A stretch of DNA of 10,966 nucleotides from an uncultured Porphyromonadaceae bacterium (GCA_905202215.1 CAJKRG010000067.1:1-10966); one strand, 5' to 3'. Positions 1 through 6,520 are shown, counted from the first letter of the stretch. The notes: generated by a model from the sequence alone, not told the origin. Numbers and translations are program-made.

Positions 1-1543
1 CGGCGAACTTACCGCGGCCACCGGTCTGCTTCTTGAATACTTCGCGAAGCTCGACGGGCTGGGTGATGGCTTCCTTGTAGGTAACCTGGGGCTGACCCTG
101 GTTGCATTCTACCTTGAATTCGCGCTTGAGGCGGTCGATGATGATGTCGAGGTGAAGCTCGCCCATACCGGAGATAACGGTCTGGCCGGTTTCCTCGTTG
201 GTCTGCACGCGGAAGGTGGGGTCTTCTTCGGCAAGCTTCTGGAGGCCTACGCCGAGCTTGTCGAGGTCTTTCTGGGTCTTGGGCTCTACGGCGATACCGA
301 TCACGGGTTCGGGGAACTCCATGGCCTCGAGCACGATGGGTGCGTCTTCGGCGCAGAGGGTGTCGCCTGTGCGGATATCCTTGAAGCCTACGCCTGCGCC
401 GATGTCACCGCAGCCGATCTTTTCCATCGGGTTCTGCTTGTTGGAGTGCATCTGGAACAGACGGCTCACGCGCTCCTTCTTGCCGGAGCGGGCGTTGAAC
501 ACATAAGAACCGGCGTTGAGATCACCCGAGTAAACGCGGAAGAAGCACAGACGGCCTACATAGGGGTCGGTAGCGATCTTGAACGCAAGAGCGCACATGG
601 GAGCGTCGCTCGAGGGTTCGCGGGTGAGGATTTCGTCGGGGTTGTCGATCGAACGGCCTTCGATGGCGCCGCTGTCGACAGGGCTGGGAAGATAAGAGCA
701 CACAGCGTCGAGAAGACACTGAACACCTTTGTTCTTGAACGACGAGCCGCAGATCATCGGCACGAGGTCCATCGAAAGGGTAGCCTTACGGAGGGCACGC
801 TTGATTTCTTCCACGGTAATGGTCGAAGGATCGTCGAAGTACTTGGCCATGAGATCGTCGTCATATTCGGCGATTTTTTCGAGCATCTTGTCGCGCCACT
901 GTTCGGCTTCTTCCTGAAGCGAGGCGGGAATTTCGTCCACTTCATAGTCGGCGCCCATGGTCTCGTCGTGCCAGAAGATGGCCTTCATCTGGATCAGGTC
1001 GACAACACCCTTGAATGTCTCTTCAGCACCGATAGGTATCTGGATAGGACAGGGGTTCGCGCCGAGTACGTCCTGAAGCTGGCGTACCACTTCGAAGAAG
1101 TTGGCACCCGAGCGGTCCATCTTGTTAACGTAGCCGATACGGGGCACGTTGTACTTGTCAGCCTGACGCCATACAGTCTCGCTCTGGGGCTCGACACCGC
1201 CTACGGCGCAGAAAGCGGCAACGGCACCGTCGAGCACACGGAGCGAACGCTCCACTTCGACTGTGAAGTCGACGTGTCCCGGGGTGTCGATCAGGTTGAT
1301 TTTATATTTTTCGTCGTTATACTTCCAGAAAGTAGTGGTAGCGGCCGAGGTGATTGTAATGCCTCGTTCCTGCTCCTGCTCCATCCAGTCCATGGTGGCG
1401 GCACCGTCATGCACCTCACCGATCTTGTGCGTAAGGCCGGTATAGAAGAGGATACGCTCCGATGTGGTGGTTTTGCCGGCGTCGATGTGAGCCATGATGC
1501 CGATGTTGCGGGTATACTTAAGAAGTTCGTCGGATTTTGCCAT
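1..1543 (-). CDS. fusA: Elongation factor G, C-terminus cut by window edge
   Basis: Translational GTPase that drives tRNA-mRNA translocation on the ribosome and, with RRF, ribosome recycling; cytoplasmic. The 514 codons visible start at the ATG at 1541-1543. The G domain shows the P-loop AHIDAGKT (residues 18-25), the switch I stretch RGITI (60-64), switch II DTPGH (86-90) and the base-recognition motif NKMD (140-143). Domain II and III sequence follows, and the visible part ends in domain IV at GGRGKFA, the equivalent of the conserved GGRG motif, so roughly 190-200 residues are missing to the left. No frameshift was seen. It starts about 39 nt after the rpsG stop, as third gene of the str operon, which argues that this is the housekeeping EF-G rather than one of the paralogues many Bacteroidetes carry. 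No Shine-Dalgarno precedes the start. Confidence 0.97.
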   Translation of the reverse strand, partial: MAKSDELLKYTRNIGIMAHIDAGKTTTSERILFYTGLTHKIGEVHDGAATMDWMEQEQERGITITSAATTTFWKYNDEKYKINLIDTPGHVDFTVEVERSLRVLDGAVAAFCAVGGVEPQSETVWRQADKYNVPRIGYVNKMDRSGANFFEVVRQLQDVLGANPCPIQIPIGAEETFKGVVDLIQMKAIFWHDETMGADYEVDEIPASLQEEAEQWRDKMLEKIAEYDDDLMAKYFDDPSTITVEEIKRALRKATLSMDLVPMICGSSFKNKGVQCLLDAVCSYLPSPVDSGAIEGRSIDNPDEILTREPSSDAPMCALAFKIATDPYVGRLCFFRVYSGDLNAGSYVFNARSGKKERVSRLFQMHSNKQNPMEKIGCGDIGAGVGFKDIRTGDTLCAEDAPIVLEAMEFPEPVIGIAVEPKTQKDLDKLGVGLQKLAEEDPTFRVQTNEETGQTVISGMGELHLDIIIDRLKREFKVECNQGQPQVTYKEAITQPVELREVFKKQTGGRGKFA

Positions 1544-1582
1544 TTTAGGAATATCTATTGGATTATCAACTAAAGAATAGGC

Positions 1583-2059
1583 TTAGAAACGGAAATGAGC
1601 GAAAGCACGGTTGGCCTCGGCCATCTTGTGCATGTCTTCTTTACGTTTGAAAGCACCGCCCTGCTGGTTGAAAGCGTCGACGATTTCGGCGGCCAGCTTG
1701 TCGGCCATCGTCTTGCCGCCACGTTTGCGGGCATAGAGAATTAGATTCTTCATTGATATCGATTCCTTGCGGTCGGCACGGATTTCGGTAGGCACCTGGA
1801 AGGTTGCACCGCCAACACGGCGGCTCTTTACTTCTACCTGCGGAGTGACGTTCTCGAGCGCTTTTTTCCAGATATCGAGTGCGCTGAGTTCTTCGTTGGG
1901 CAGTTTCGACTTCACAGTCTCAAGTGCGTTGTAGAAGATGGTGAAGGCGGTATTTTTCTTACCGTCGTACATAAGGTGGTTGACGAATTTCGTCACTCGC
2001 ACGTCATTGAAAACGGGATCGGGGAGAATGATCCGTTTCTTAGGCTTTGACTTTCTCAT
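1583..2059 (-). CDS. rpsG: 30S ribosomal protein S7
   Basis: Primary 16S rRNA-binding protein that nucleates assembly of the 30S head and lies near the E site and exit channel. The 158-residue product matches bacterial S7 in length and motifs: ILPDPVF near residue 11, the DGKK segment at 32-35, the beta-hairpin VKSRRVGGATFQVP (77-90), a YARKRGGKTMA helix (109-119) and the C-terminal MAEANRAFAHFRF. Compared with E. coli S7 there is a short insertion around residues 56-66, and the C-terminus is of the short type. It lies between rpsL (191 nt upstream) and fusA (39 nt downstream), the usual str operon order. In E. coli S7 represses its own operon by binding the rpsL-rpsG spacer; whether that holds here is not visible from the sequence. 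Confidence 0.98.
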   Translation of the reverse strand: MRKSKPKKRIILPDPVFNDVRVTKFVNHLMYDGKKNTAFTIFYNALETVKSKLPNEELSALDIWKKALENVTPQVEVKSRRVGGATFQVPTEIRADRKESISMKNLILYARKRGGKTMADKLAAEIVDAFNQQGGAFKRKEDMHKMAEANRAFAHFRF

Positions 2060-2250
2060 TAGAGTTGTCTCGGTGTTGTTGTTTTTGATTGCTTGGTTGC
2101 TTGCTTCGTCATTCTTCAGCCATGGCGGCCTCTGCCGCGGGCTTACTCAACCAAAAGATTAGCTGCAAGAAATGCAAAAACGAGTTTAAAATAATTTGTT
2201 TAATCTCGCAGTGCGTTCAGATTCGCTTCACCCGCCTTTACAAAGGCAGA
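2060..2250 (-). other. rpsL-rpsG intercistronic spacer with small hairpins
   Basis: This 191-nt spacer is long for neighbouring ribosomal protein genes. On the coding (minus) strand, the rpsL stop is followed after 3 nt by the perfect inverted repeat GCCTTTGTAAAGGC (2234-2247) and, further down, by GCGGC-AGAG-GCCGC (2125-2138). Neither is followed by a T run, so they do not look like terminators. I found no good TAnnTTTG promoter here. By analogy with E. coli, where S7 binds the spacer between these genes, it could be an autoregulatory RNA element; that is inference only. Confidence 0.35.
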
Positions 2251-2640
2251 TTACTTCTTGGCTGCACCGGCCTTGGGACGCTTGGCTCCGTATTTGGAAC
2301 GACGCTGTGTGCGGTCCTTCACGCCTGCGGTATCGAGTGTGCCGCGAACGATGTGGTAGCGTACACCGGGGAGGTCCTTAACACGGCCGCCGCGAACGAG
2401 CACGATCGAGTGTTCCTGCAGGTTGTGGCCTTCGCCGGGAATGTAGGAGTTCACTTCCTTGCCATTGGTAAGACGGACACGGGCAACCTTGCGCATTGCC
2501 GAGTTAGGTTTCTTAGGAGTGGTGGTGTACACACGCACACATACGCCGCGACGCTGGGGGCACGAGTCGAGAGCGGGGCTCTTGCTCTTGTCTTCCAGAC
2601 GGACACGTCCTTTGCGTACTAATTGCTGAATACTGGGCAT
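2251..2640 (-). CDS. rpsL: 30S ribosomal protein S12
   Basis: Decoding-centre protein of the 30S subunit that monitors codon-anticodon pairing and is the classic streptomycin target. The 129-residue product is full length and nearly collinear with E. coli S12: QLVRK near the N-terminus, CPQRRGVC (27-34), YTTTPKKPNSA (38-48), GEGHNLQEHS (69-78) and GGRVKDLPGVRYH (84-96). Lys43 and Lys88 (numbered with the initiator Met) are the wild-type residues at the two classic resistance positions, so this copy looks streptomycin-sensitive as far as S12 goes. Asp89, methylthiolated in E. coli by RimO, is present. It is the first gene of the str operon, preceded by a leader of about 165 nt and a clear promoter. 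Confidence 0.99.
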   Translation of the reverse strand: MPSIQQLVRKGRVRLEDKSKSPALDSCPQRRGVCVRVYTTTPKKPNSAMRKVARVRLTNGKEVNSYIPGEGHNLQEHSIVLVRGGRVKDLPGVRYHIVRGTLDTAGVKDRTQRRSKYGAKRPKAGAAKK

Positions 2641-2662
2641 CTTAGTTTGTTTGTGTTGTTAC

Positions 2663-2797
2663 TTATAGTATTTCTTTGTTCGTTTTTCTCGTTTTTGTGC
2701 TGACCGCCCGCAGTTTCATTCGCAGGCACCGCACACCTACAACACCGCTCATTGTCTTATCCATCAGGATTTTAACAACGTAGCGACGCGTCTGCAT
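2663..2797 (-). CDS. Possible 44-codon leader ORF in the rpsL 5' UTR
   Basis: An ATG at 2795-2797 opens a 44-codon frame that ends with TAA at 2663-2665, 22 nt before the rpsL start. It begins only about 8-10 nt after the expected transcription start of the rpsL promoter. The predicted peptide is strongly basic and ends in a Lys/Thr/Arg-rich tail (STKTRKTNKEIL). No family is recognised. The frame stays open upstream of the ATG past the promoter, which weakens the case because chance frames behave that way. It could be a leader peptide involved in control of the str operon, a small basic protein, or nothing. No Shine-Dalgarno is seen. Confidence 0.2.
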   Translation of the reverse strand: MQTRRYVVKILMDKTMSGVVGVRCLRMKLRAVSTKTRKTNKEIL

Positions 2798-2811
2798 GCT
2801 TTTCAACGCCG

Positions 2812-2843
2812 CAAAATTACTAATTATTTCGCTAAATACCAAA
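2812..2843 (-). promoter_or_regulatory. Bacteroidetes-type promoter of the str operon
   Basis: Read on the minus strand: TTTG (2840-2843), exactly 20 nt, then TAATTTTG (2812-2819). This fits the Bacteroidetes primary sigma factor consensus TTTG / TAnnTTTG very closely. Transcription should start about 4-8 nt further on, near 2804-2808, giving an untranslated leader of about 165 nt before rpsL. It is the only strong promoter seen for rpsL-rpsG-fusA. Confidence 0.8.
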
Positions 2844-2862
2844 CATTTTAGCTCTTTTCCAT

Positions 2863-2900
2863 CAAAAAAAATCAGCGCAACGCACTTTGCAACGCACTTT
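2863..2900 (-). repeat. Tandem 12-bp repeat plus T8 tract after the TPR gene
   Basis: On the minus strand two perfect, adjacent copies of AAAGTGCGTTGC (2889-2900 and 2877-2888) are followed, after GCTGA, by eight T residues (2863-2870). The block lies about 30 nt past the stop of the TPR gene and about 20 nt upstream of the str promoter. The T tract suggests a terminator, but I cannot draw a stable GC-rich stem directly before it, so termination here is doubtful. Confidence 0.5.
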
Positions 2901-2930
2901 CTCCGGAAAAGGGCGCCGTACGACGTCTTA

Positions 2931-4301
2931 TCACCGGCCGTCGCTACCGTCCGGCCGGAAAACAGCGGCAGGACTCTGATGTGAAAGAACCGTTTCGGCA
3001 AGGAACTTTGCGAAAGCCTCCGCGTCGGCCGGCAGCGTGTCGATTCCGCCGAAGTTGGAATGCGTTCCCTCCGATATCGCGCCTGTCACCCAGTAGTTAT
3101 CAATCGATTTTTCGAAAGTGTAGTAGCGTACGCCGTCGCCGTCGGGTACAAAAGCTACATAGCGGCACATCGGCACTTCCGTCGGCATGGGAAAAGTCCA
3201 CACATACATCTCGCGGCCGCCAGCCTCGAGCTTGCTTACCTCGATATCGGCGGCGGAAAAAGGCGAGCGCAGACCGTTGCGGGCGCTTATCTCGTCGTTT
3301 ACAGGCACCGGCGTGCCAAAAAGCCAGTCGGCATCGGCCGTCCGAGCCTGCTCGGCCACAGCCGGAAGCCAGCGGAAGAAATAATCATAGAGCCGTATCG
3401 GCTCAAGCGGAGTGCATATACGATGCTCAAGCTCCGCCGCCATTTCTTTCGACTCTTCGTCGATGCAGTCCGACTCCGTCATCTCGCGGCATACCGACAG
3501 CGCCCGGGCCGTATCTCCCTCGGTGTAGCACACATACGCGATATTATAGCGCACAAGGCCGTCACAGGGCCGTAGGCCGGAAGCCCGCTCCATATACCGA
3601 AGCGCATTCGCGGCATCGCCTTTTTCAAAGGCAATGCCTCCCATCAGATTGAGAAGCTCTACATTTTCAGGAAATCGCACCAGCCCCTTGTCTCCGAGCC
3701 ATACCGCCGAAGTCAGAGCCGCAGAATCACCGGCCATATACATATCACGGACATAGTCGAAAACGGCGTTCGAGATTATATTCTTCGCCGAGTCGCCAAG
3801 CAATGCACCGCCGGTCCAGCGCCAGTGTTCGTCACCGCGGTCAAGCACCGCCCCGACCGTAGCGGCTACCGTATCCCAGCGGTCGAAAAACGATGCCGCA
3901 CCAGCCTTGCCAAGACGGAAGTCAAGACGGTCGGGCCACGCGTCTATGCCGCGGCCTATCTCCGCTATGGCAAGATGATAGATGGAATCATCGCGCATCT
4001 CGCGCTCTGCCATCGAGCCGACTTTGTTGCCGGCAGAATCGGTGAGGATAAACGCGGCGCCGTCGGGCAGCGTGTCGTCCGACAGCTCCACCACCGAGCA
4101 CCGCGCCCGGTTCAGAAGCAGATTGAAACGCGCCGGATACAGCTCCGCATCCGCGGGGTCCGACGCCTCCCATTGCCTCAGCACGCTGTCGGCCCGCTCA
4201 AGGCGCCCGGCGGCGATTGCATCGTTAAACATTGTCGGATAGTCTGTCGCAAAGGCCGCCACAGCAGCCGCAGCCAGAGCCAAAAACAGCAACTTCTTCA
4301 T
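2931..4301 (-). CDS. Secreted TPR-like protein of unknown function
   Basis: No named family recognised. The 456-residue product starts at the ATG at 4299-4301 with a Sec signal peptide: two Lys, a Leu/Ala-rich core and a likely cleavage site AFA-T after residue 18. There is no lipobox Cys, so a soluble periplasmic or exported protein is expected. Residues about 20-60 resemble one helical repeat, and residues about 212-245 and 246-280 form two clear TPR units (pattern GGIAFEKGDAANALRYMERA, then NIAYVCYTEGDTARAL). The C-terminal third (about 300-456) has no repeat pattern; it is rich in aromatic and beta-prone stretches (YVWTFPMP, GVRYYTFEKS, YWVTGAISEG) and may be a separate beta domain. TPRs usually mediate protein-protein contacts; the partner is unknown. 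It has its own promoter, stands alone, and diverges from the lipoprotein/radical SAM operon. Confidence 0.85.
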   Translation of the reverse strand: MKKLLFLALAAAAVAAFATDYPTMFNDAIAAGRLERADSVLRQWEASDPADAELYPARFNLLLNRARCSVVELSDDTLPDGAAFILTDSAGNKVGSMAEREMRDDSIYHLAIAEIGRGIDAWPDRLDFRLGKAGAASFFDRWDTVAATVGAVLDRGDEHWRWTGGALLGDSAKNIISNAVFDYVRDMYMAGDSAALTSAVWLGDKGLVRFPENVELLNLMGGIAFEKGDAANALRYMERASGLRPCDGLVRYNIAYVCYTEGDTARALSVCREMTESDCIDEESKEMAAELEHRICTPLEPIRLYDYFFRWLPAVAEQARTADADWLFGTPVPVNDEISARNGLRSPFSAADIEVSKLEAGGREMYVWTFPMPTEVPMCRYVAFVPDGDGVRYYTFEKSIDNYWVTGAISEGTHSNFGGIDTLPADAEAFAKFLAETVLSHQSPAAVFRPDGSDGR

Positions 4302-4318
4302 GGCATATTATTTTTTGC

Positions 4319-4350
4319 CAAAAATAAACTATTTCCACCACATTACCAAG
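4319..4350 (-). promoter_or_regulatory. Promoter of the TPR-protein gene
   Basis: Read on the minus strand: CTTG (4347-4350), 20 nt, TATTTTTG (4319-4326). This matches the Bacteroidetes TTG / TAnnTTTG pattern with ideal spacing. It lies only 17 nt upstream of the ATG of the TPR gene, so the predicted leader is very short, about 10 nt, giving a nearly leaderless mRNA. Confidence 0.65.
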
Positions 4351-4399
4351 ACATTTGGCAGATCCGGCACATCACCTGGCTCCACACGGGCAATGCAAA

Positions 4400-4428
4400 T
4401 TGTTAATTATAGTTAAATCGTAATTTCT
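4400..4428 (+). promoter_or_regulatory. Weak promoter candidate for the lipoprotein/radical SAM operon
   Basis: On the plus strand TTG (4400-4402), 18 nt, TAATTTCT (4421-4428) partly fits the TTG / TAnnTTTG pattern, within the most AT-rich stretch of the 223-nt divergent spacer. The -7 element has C where G is expected and the spacing is 1-2 nt short. A leader of about 90 nt would precede the first lipoprotein. No better candidate was found in 4302-4524. Confidence 0.3.
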
Positions 4429-4524
4429 CATGCAGTATCCGCCCCGGAATCGGCTCATTTACAATAAAAGGAATGCTGTCGCTTCGGCGTCACCCGATTC
4501 TGCCTCTGAAAAACCATTAATTCG

Positions 4525-4980
4525 ATGAACCGCCCTCTAAGCATCCGAGTAAAAAACCTGTTCGAGAGTCTTCTCGCCGGAGCTGTATCACTGCTCGGGT
4601 TCTCGAACTGCGACAATCAGGAGGTGATGTACGGAACCCCGATGTCATTCTATGAAATCAAAGGAACCGTAACAGACGAAACAGGACGCCCCCTCGACGG
4701 CGCCCGCGTCATAATGCGCATGCTCGACAACAAAAAAGCACTTGCCGTACGAAGCGACACGGCCTTCACCGACAGCAAGGGAGGATATCAGATACTCGAC
4801 CAGACCATATCAACCAGATATAAAATCCGCATGGTCTGTCAACCCGTCAACGACTCTCTTGAGGCCGATTCAATCAATATAACGCCTTCATTCAAAGACA
4901 ACGGCGACGGATGGACACACACCGCCCGCGAGACCGTCGACTTCACACTCAAATTCAAGAAAATCCTTCAGGAAAATTAG
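4525..4980 (+). CDS. Radical SAM-associated small lipoprotein, copy 1
   Basis: A 151-residue exported lipoprotein. The N-terminus carries Arg/Lys residues, a hydrophobic core (LLAGAVSLLGF) and a lipobox-like FSNC with lipidation Cys29, followed by Asp. The mature part opens with MYGTP (35-39), then YEIKGTVTDETGRPLDGARV (43-62), which resembles the start of the carboxypeptidase-regulatory-like beta-sandwich found in many Bacteroidetes surface proteins. Further conserved points shared with the next gene are SKG (84-86), VCQP (104-107), LEADS (112-116) and ETV (136-138). From memory this corresponds to the NCBIfam family of radical SAM-associated putative lipoproteins (TIGR04134); that assignment was not searched. 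Asn at the -1 position of the lipobox is unusual. It sits 14 nt upstream of a paralogue and in one operon with a radical SAM enzyme, so it is a likely substrate or partner of it. Function unknown. Confidence 0.85.
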   Translation: MNRPLSIRVKNLFESLLAGAVSLLGFSNCDNQEVMYGTPMSFYEIKGTVTDETGRPLDGARVIMRMLDNKKALAVRSDTAFTDSKGGYQILDQTISTRYKIRMVCQPVNDSLEADSINITPSFKDNGDGWTHTARETVDFTLKFKKILQEN

Positions 4981-4994
4981 AACTTTTTTTATCC

Positions 4995-5456
4995 ATGAAA
5001 AAAATCAGCATCAAGACCGGGAATATAATCCGCAGCATGCTCGCCGGTGCAATTTCACTGCTGGGCTTTACTGCATGCGACGATCCCGAGAATCCCGACG
5101 ACAGCGGAACCATATGCATGTACGGCACGCCCACAGGCTGCTACGAGATCAAAGGCAGCGTGACGACCGAAAACGGTGAACCTATAGAAAATGCCAGAGT
5201 GATTCTGCGCCATATCAACGGCCGTAATGTCAACACCTATTACGGAGACACCGTCCTCACCGGCAGCAAGGGTCACTATGAGATGAAGACAGGCGGATGG
5301 CCCGACGAAAATATCCGCGTGGTCTGCCAGCCTCAGGATAATGCCCTCGAAGCCGACTCCGTCAATCTCAAAGTCACATTCAAGGGCGAAAAAGGCCCCT
5401 GGATGCAAGGCACTGCCAGCGAGACCGTCAATTTCAAACTCAAAAATAAAAAATGA
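4995..5456 (+). CDS. Radical SAM-associated small lipoprotein, copy 2
   Basis: A 153-residue paralogue of the preceding gene, roughly 45-50% identical by eye over the mature part. The start chosen is the ATG at 4995: it puts a signal peptide directly at the N-terminus, whereas the open frame upstream overlaps copy 1. The lipobox is FTAC with Cys28, followed by an acidic, Pro-rich linker (DDPENPDD). The conserved blocks are MYGTP (42-46), YEIKG (50-54), SKG (91-93), VCQP (110-113), LEADS (118-122) and ETV (143-145). Unlike copy 1 it has extra Cys residues flanking MYGTP (Cys41 and Cys49). Its TGA stop overlaps the ATG of the radical SAM gene (ATGA), which implies translational coupling. Tandem duplication with divergence suggests the two copies have distinct roles; the function is unknown. 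Confidence 0.85.
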   Translation: MKKISIKTGNIIRSMLAGAISLLGFTACDDPENPDDSGTICMYGTPTGCYEIKGSVTTENGEPIENARVILRHINGRNVNTYYGDTVLTGSKGHYEMKTGGWPDENIRVVCQPQDNALEADSVNLKVTFKGEKGPWMQGTASETVNFKLKNKK

Positions 5457-6520
5457 AAAAACTGGCGCTGCGCCGTCGTCTGGCGCTGGAGATAGACCGC
5501 AAATTACGCCATGAAAAGGCGAAACTACACCCTCTGCGACAGCTGTTCTGGGAATGCACCCAGCGCTGTAACCTCAGCTGCCGTCACTGCGGAAGCGACT
5601 GCAAGGTGTCATCGCTCCACCCCGACATGCCGGGCGATGATTTTCTCCGTGCCGTAGACTCCATTGTGCCTCATGTCGACCGTCATAGGCTGAACATAGT
5701 CATCACCGGAGGCGAACCGCTCCTGCGCCACGACCTTGAAGATGTCGGCCGCGAACTCTATCGCCGAGAGTTGCCGTGGGGAATAGTATCGAACGGCCTT
5801 CTTCTCACGCCCGAGCGTTTCGGCAGACTGCACGCCGCCGGAATACACAATCTCACCATCAGCCTCGACGGCGACGAGAACGACCACAACTGGATGCGCG
5901 GCAATCCCCTCTCCTACCGCCGTGCGCTCGACGCCATCGGAATGGCCGCGGCCACCCCCGATATCAAATTCGACGTAGTGACGTGCGTCAACCGCCGCAA
6001 TCTCGGCAAACTCGACGCCATAGCGTCCACTCTCGAAGCATGCGGCGTAAAACGCTGGCGTCTGTTCACCATCTTTCCGTCGGGACGCGCCCGCAACTAT
6101 CCGGAATTCGAACTCGACAAGGCGGAATTTACTGCCTTGATGGAATATATCAAAGCCAAGCGCATGGCCGGCGGCGTAAAGCCAAGCTACTGCTGCGAAG
6201 GCTTTCTCGGCAACTACGAGGGAGATGTACGCGACGGATTCTACCACTGCGACGCAGGCATAAGCGTAGGATCCATACTGATCGACGGCTCAATCGGCGC
6301 ATGCCCCAGCATACGCGCCGACTATACACAGGGAAATATATACACCGACGATTTCTGGGACGTATGGCAGAACCGCTTTCAGCCTTACCGCGACCGTTCA
6401 TGGATGAAGACCGGAATTTGCGCCGACTGCTCCATGTTCCGCTACTGCGAGGGCAACGGCTTCCATCTACGCGAGGCCGACGGCTCCATGAAGCACTGCT
6501 ATTATCGCTTGAGTTTTTAG
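5453..6520 (+). CDS. Radical SAM protein with SPASM-like C-terminus, lipoprotein-associated
   Basis: A 355-residue cytoplasmic radical SAM enzyme expected to bind a 4Fe-4S cluster and S-adenosylmethionine and generate a 5'-deoxyadenosyl radical. The cluster motif CNLSCRHC supplies Cys39, Cys43 and Cys46, with a further Cys35 and Cys50 close by. SAM-binding elements are TGGEPLL (85-91), VSNG (112-115) and ISLDG (136-140). The C-terminal region follows the SPASM layout: Cys266-x12-G-x4-Cys284, then Cys323-x2-Cys326-x5-Cys332 and a final Cys349; the Cys expected at 336 is Gly. A Cys247-Cys248 pair precedes it. SPASM proteins usually modify peptides or proteins. The gene overlaps the second lipoprotein by 4 nt. 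It fits, from memory, the family TIGR04133 paired with TIGR04134 lipoproteins. The modification made is unknown. Its TAG stop lies inside the first arm of the downstream repeat. Confidence 0.93.
   Translation: MKKLALRRRLALEIDRKLRHEKAKLHPLRQLFWECTQRCNLSCRHCGSDCKVSSLHPDMPGDDFLRAVDSIVPHVDRHRLNIVITGGEPLLRHDLEDVGRELYRRELPWGIVSNGLLLTPERFGRLHAAGIHNLTISLDGDENDHNWMRGNPLSYRRALDAIGMAAATPDIKFDVVTCVNRRNLGKLDAIASTLEACGVKRWRLFTIFPSGRARNYPEFELDKAEFTALMEYIKAKRMAGGVKPSYCCEGFLGNYEGDVRDGFYHCDAGISVGSILIDGSIGACPSIRADYTQGNIYTDDFWDVWQNRFQPYRDRSWMKTGICADCSMFRYCEGNGFHLREADGSMKHCYYRLSF

Noticed and set aside
152..1573. 473-codon open frame on the plus strand
   Set aside because: It lies antisense to fusA, whose product has all EF-G motifs; the plus-strand translation resembles no family and is a by-product of the codon use of fusA.
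2663..3001. 112-codon minus-strand frame spanning the end of the TPR gene, the str promoter and leader
   Set aside because: It overlaps the TPR gene in another frame and runs through the promoter; only its last 44 codons could be on the str transcript and are listed separately with low confidence.
4470..4500. UUCG-tetraloop hairpin (CGC-TTCG-GCG) as a terminator or riboswitch upstream of the lipoprotein operon
   Set aside because: The stem is only 3 bp with mismatches outside it and no T run follows; no riboswitch pattern was seen.
4911..4994. 28-codon upstream extension of the second lipoprotein
   Set aside because: It overlaps copy 1 and would bury the signal peptide; the ATG at 4995 gives a normal lipoprotein N-terminus.
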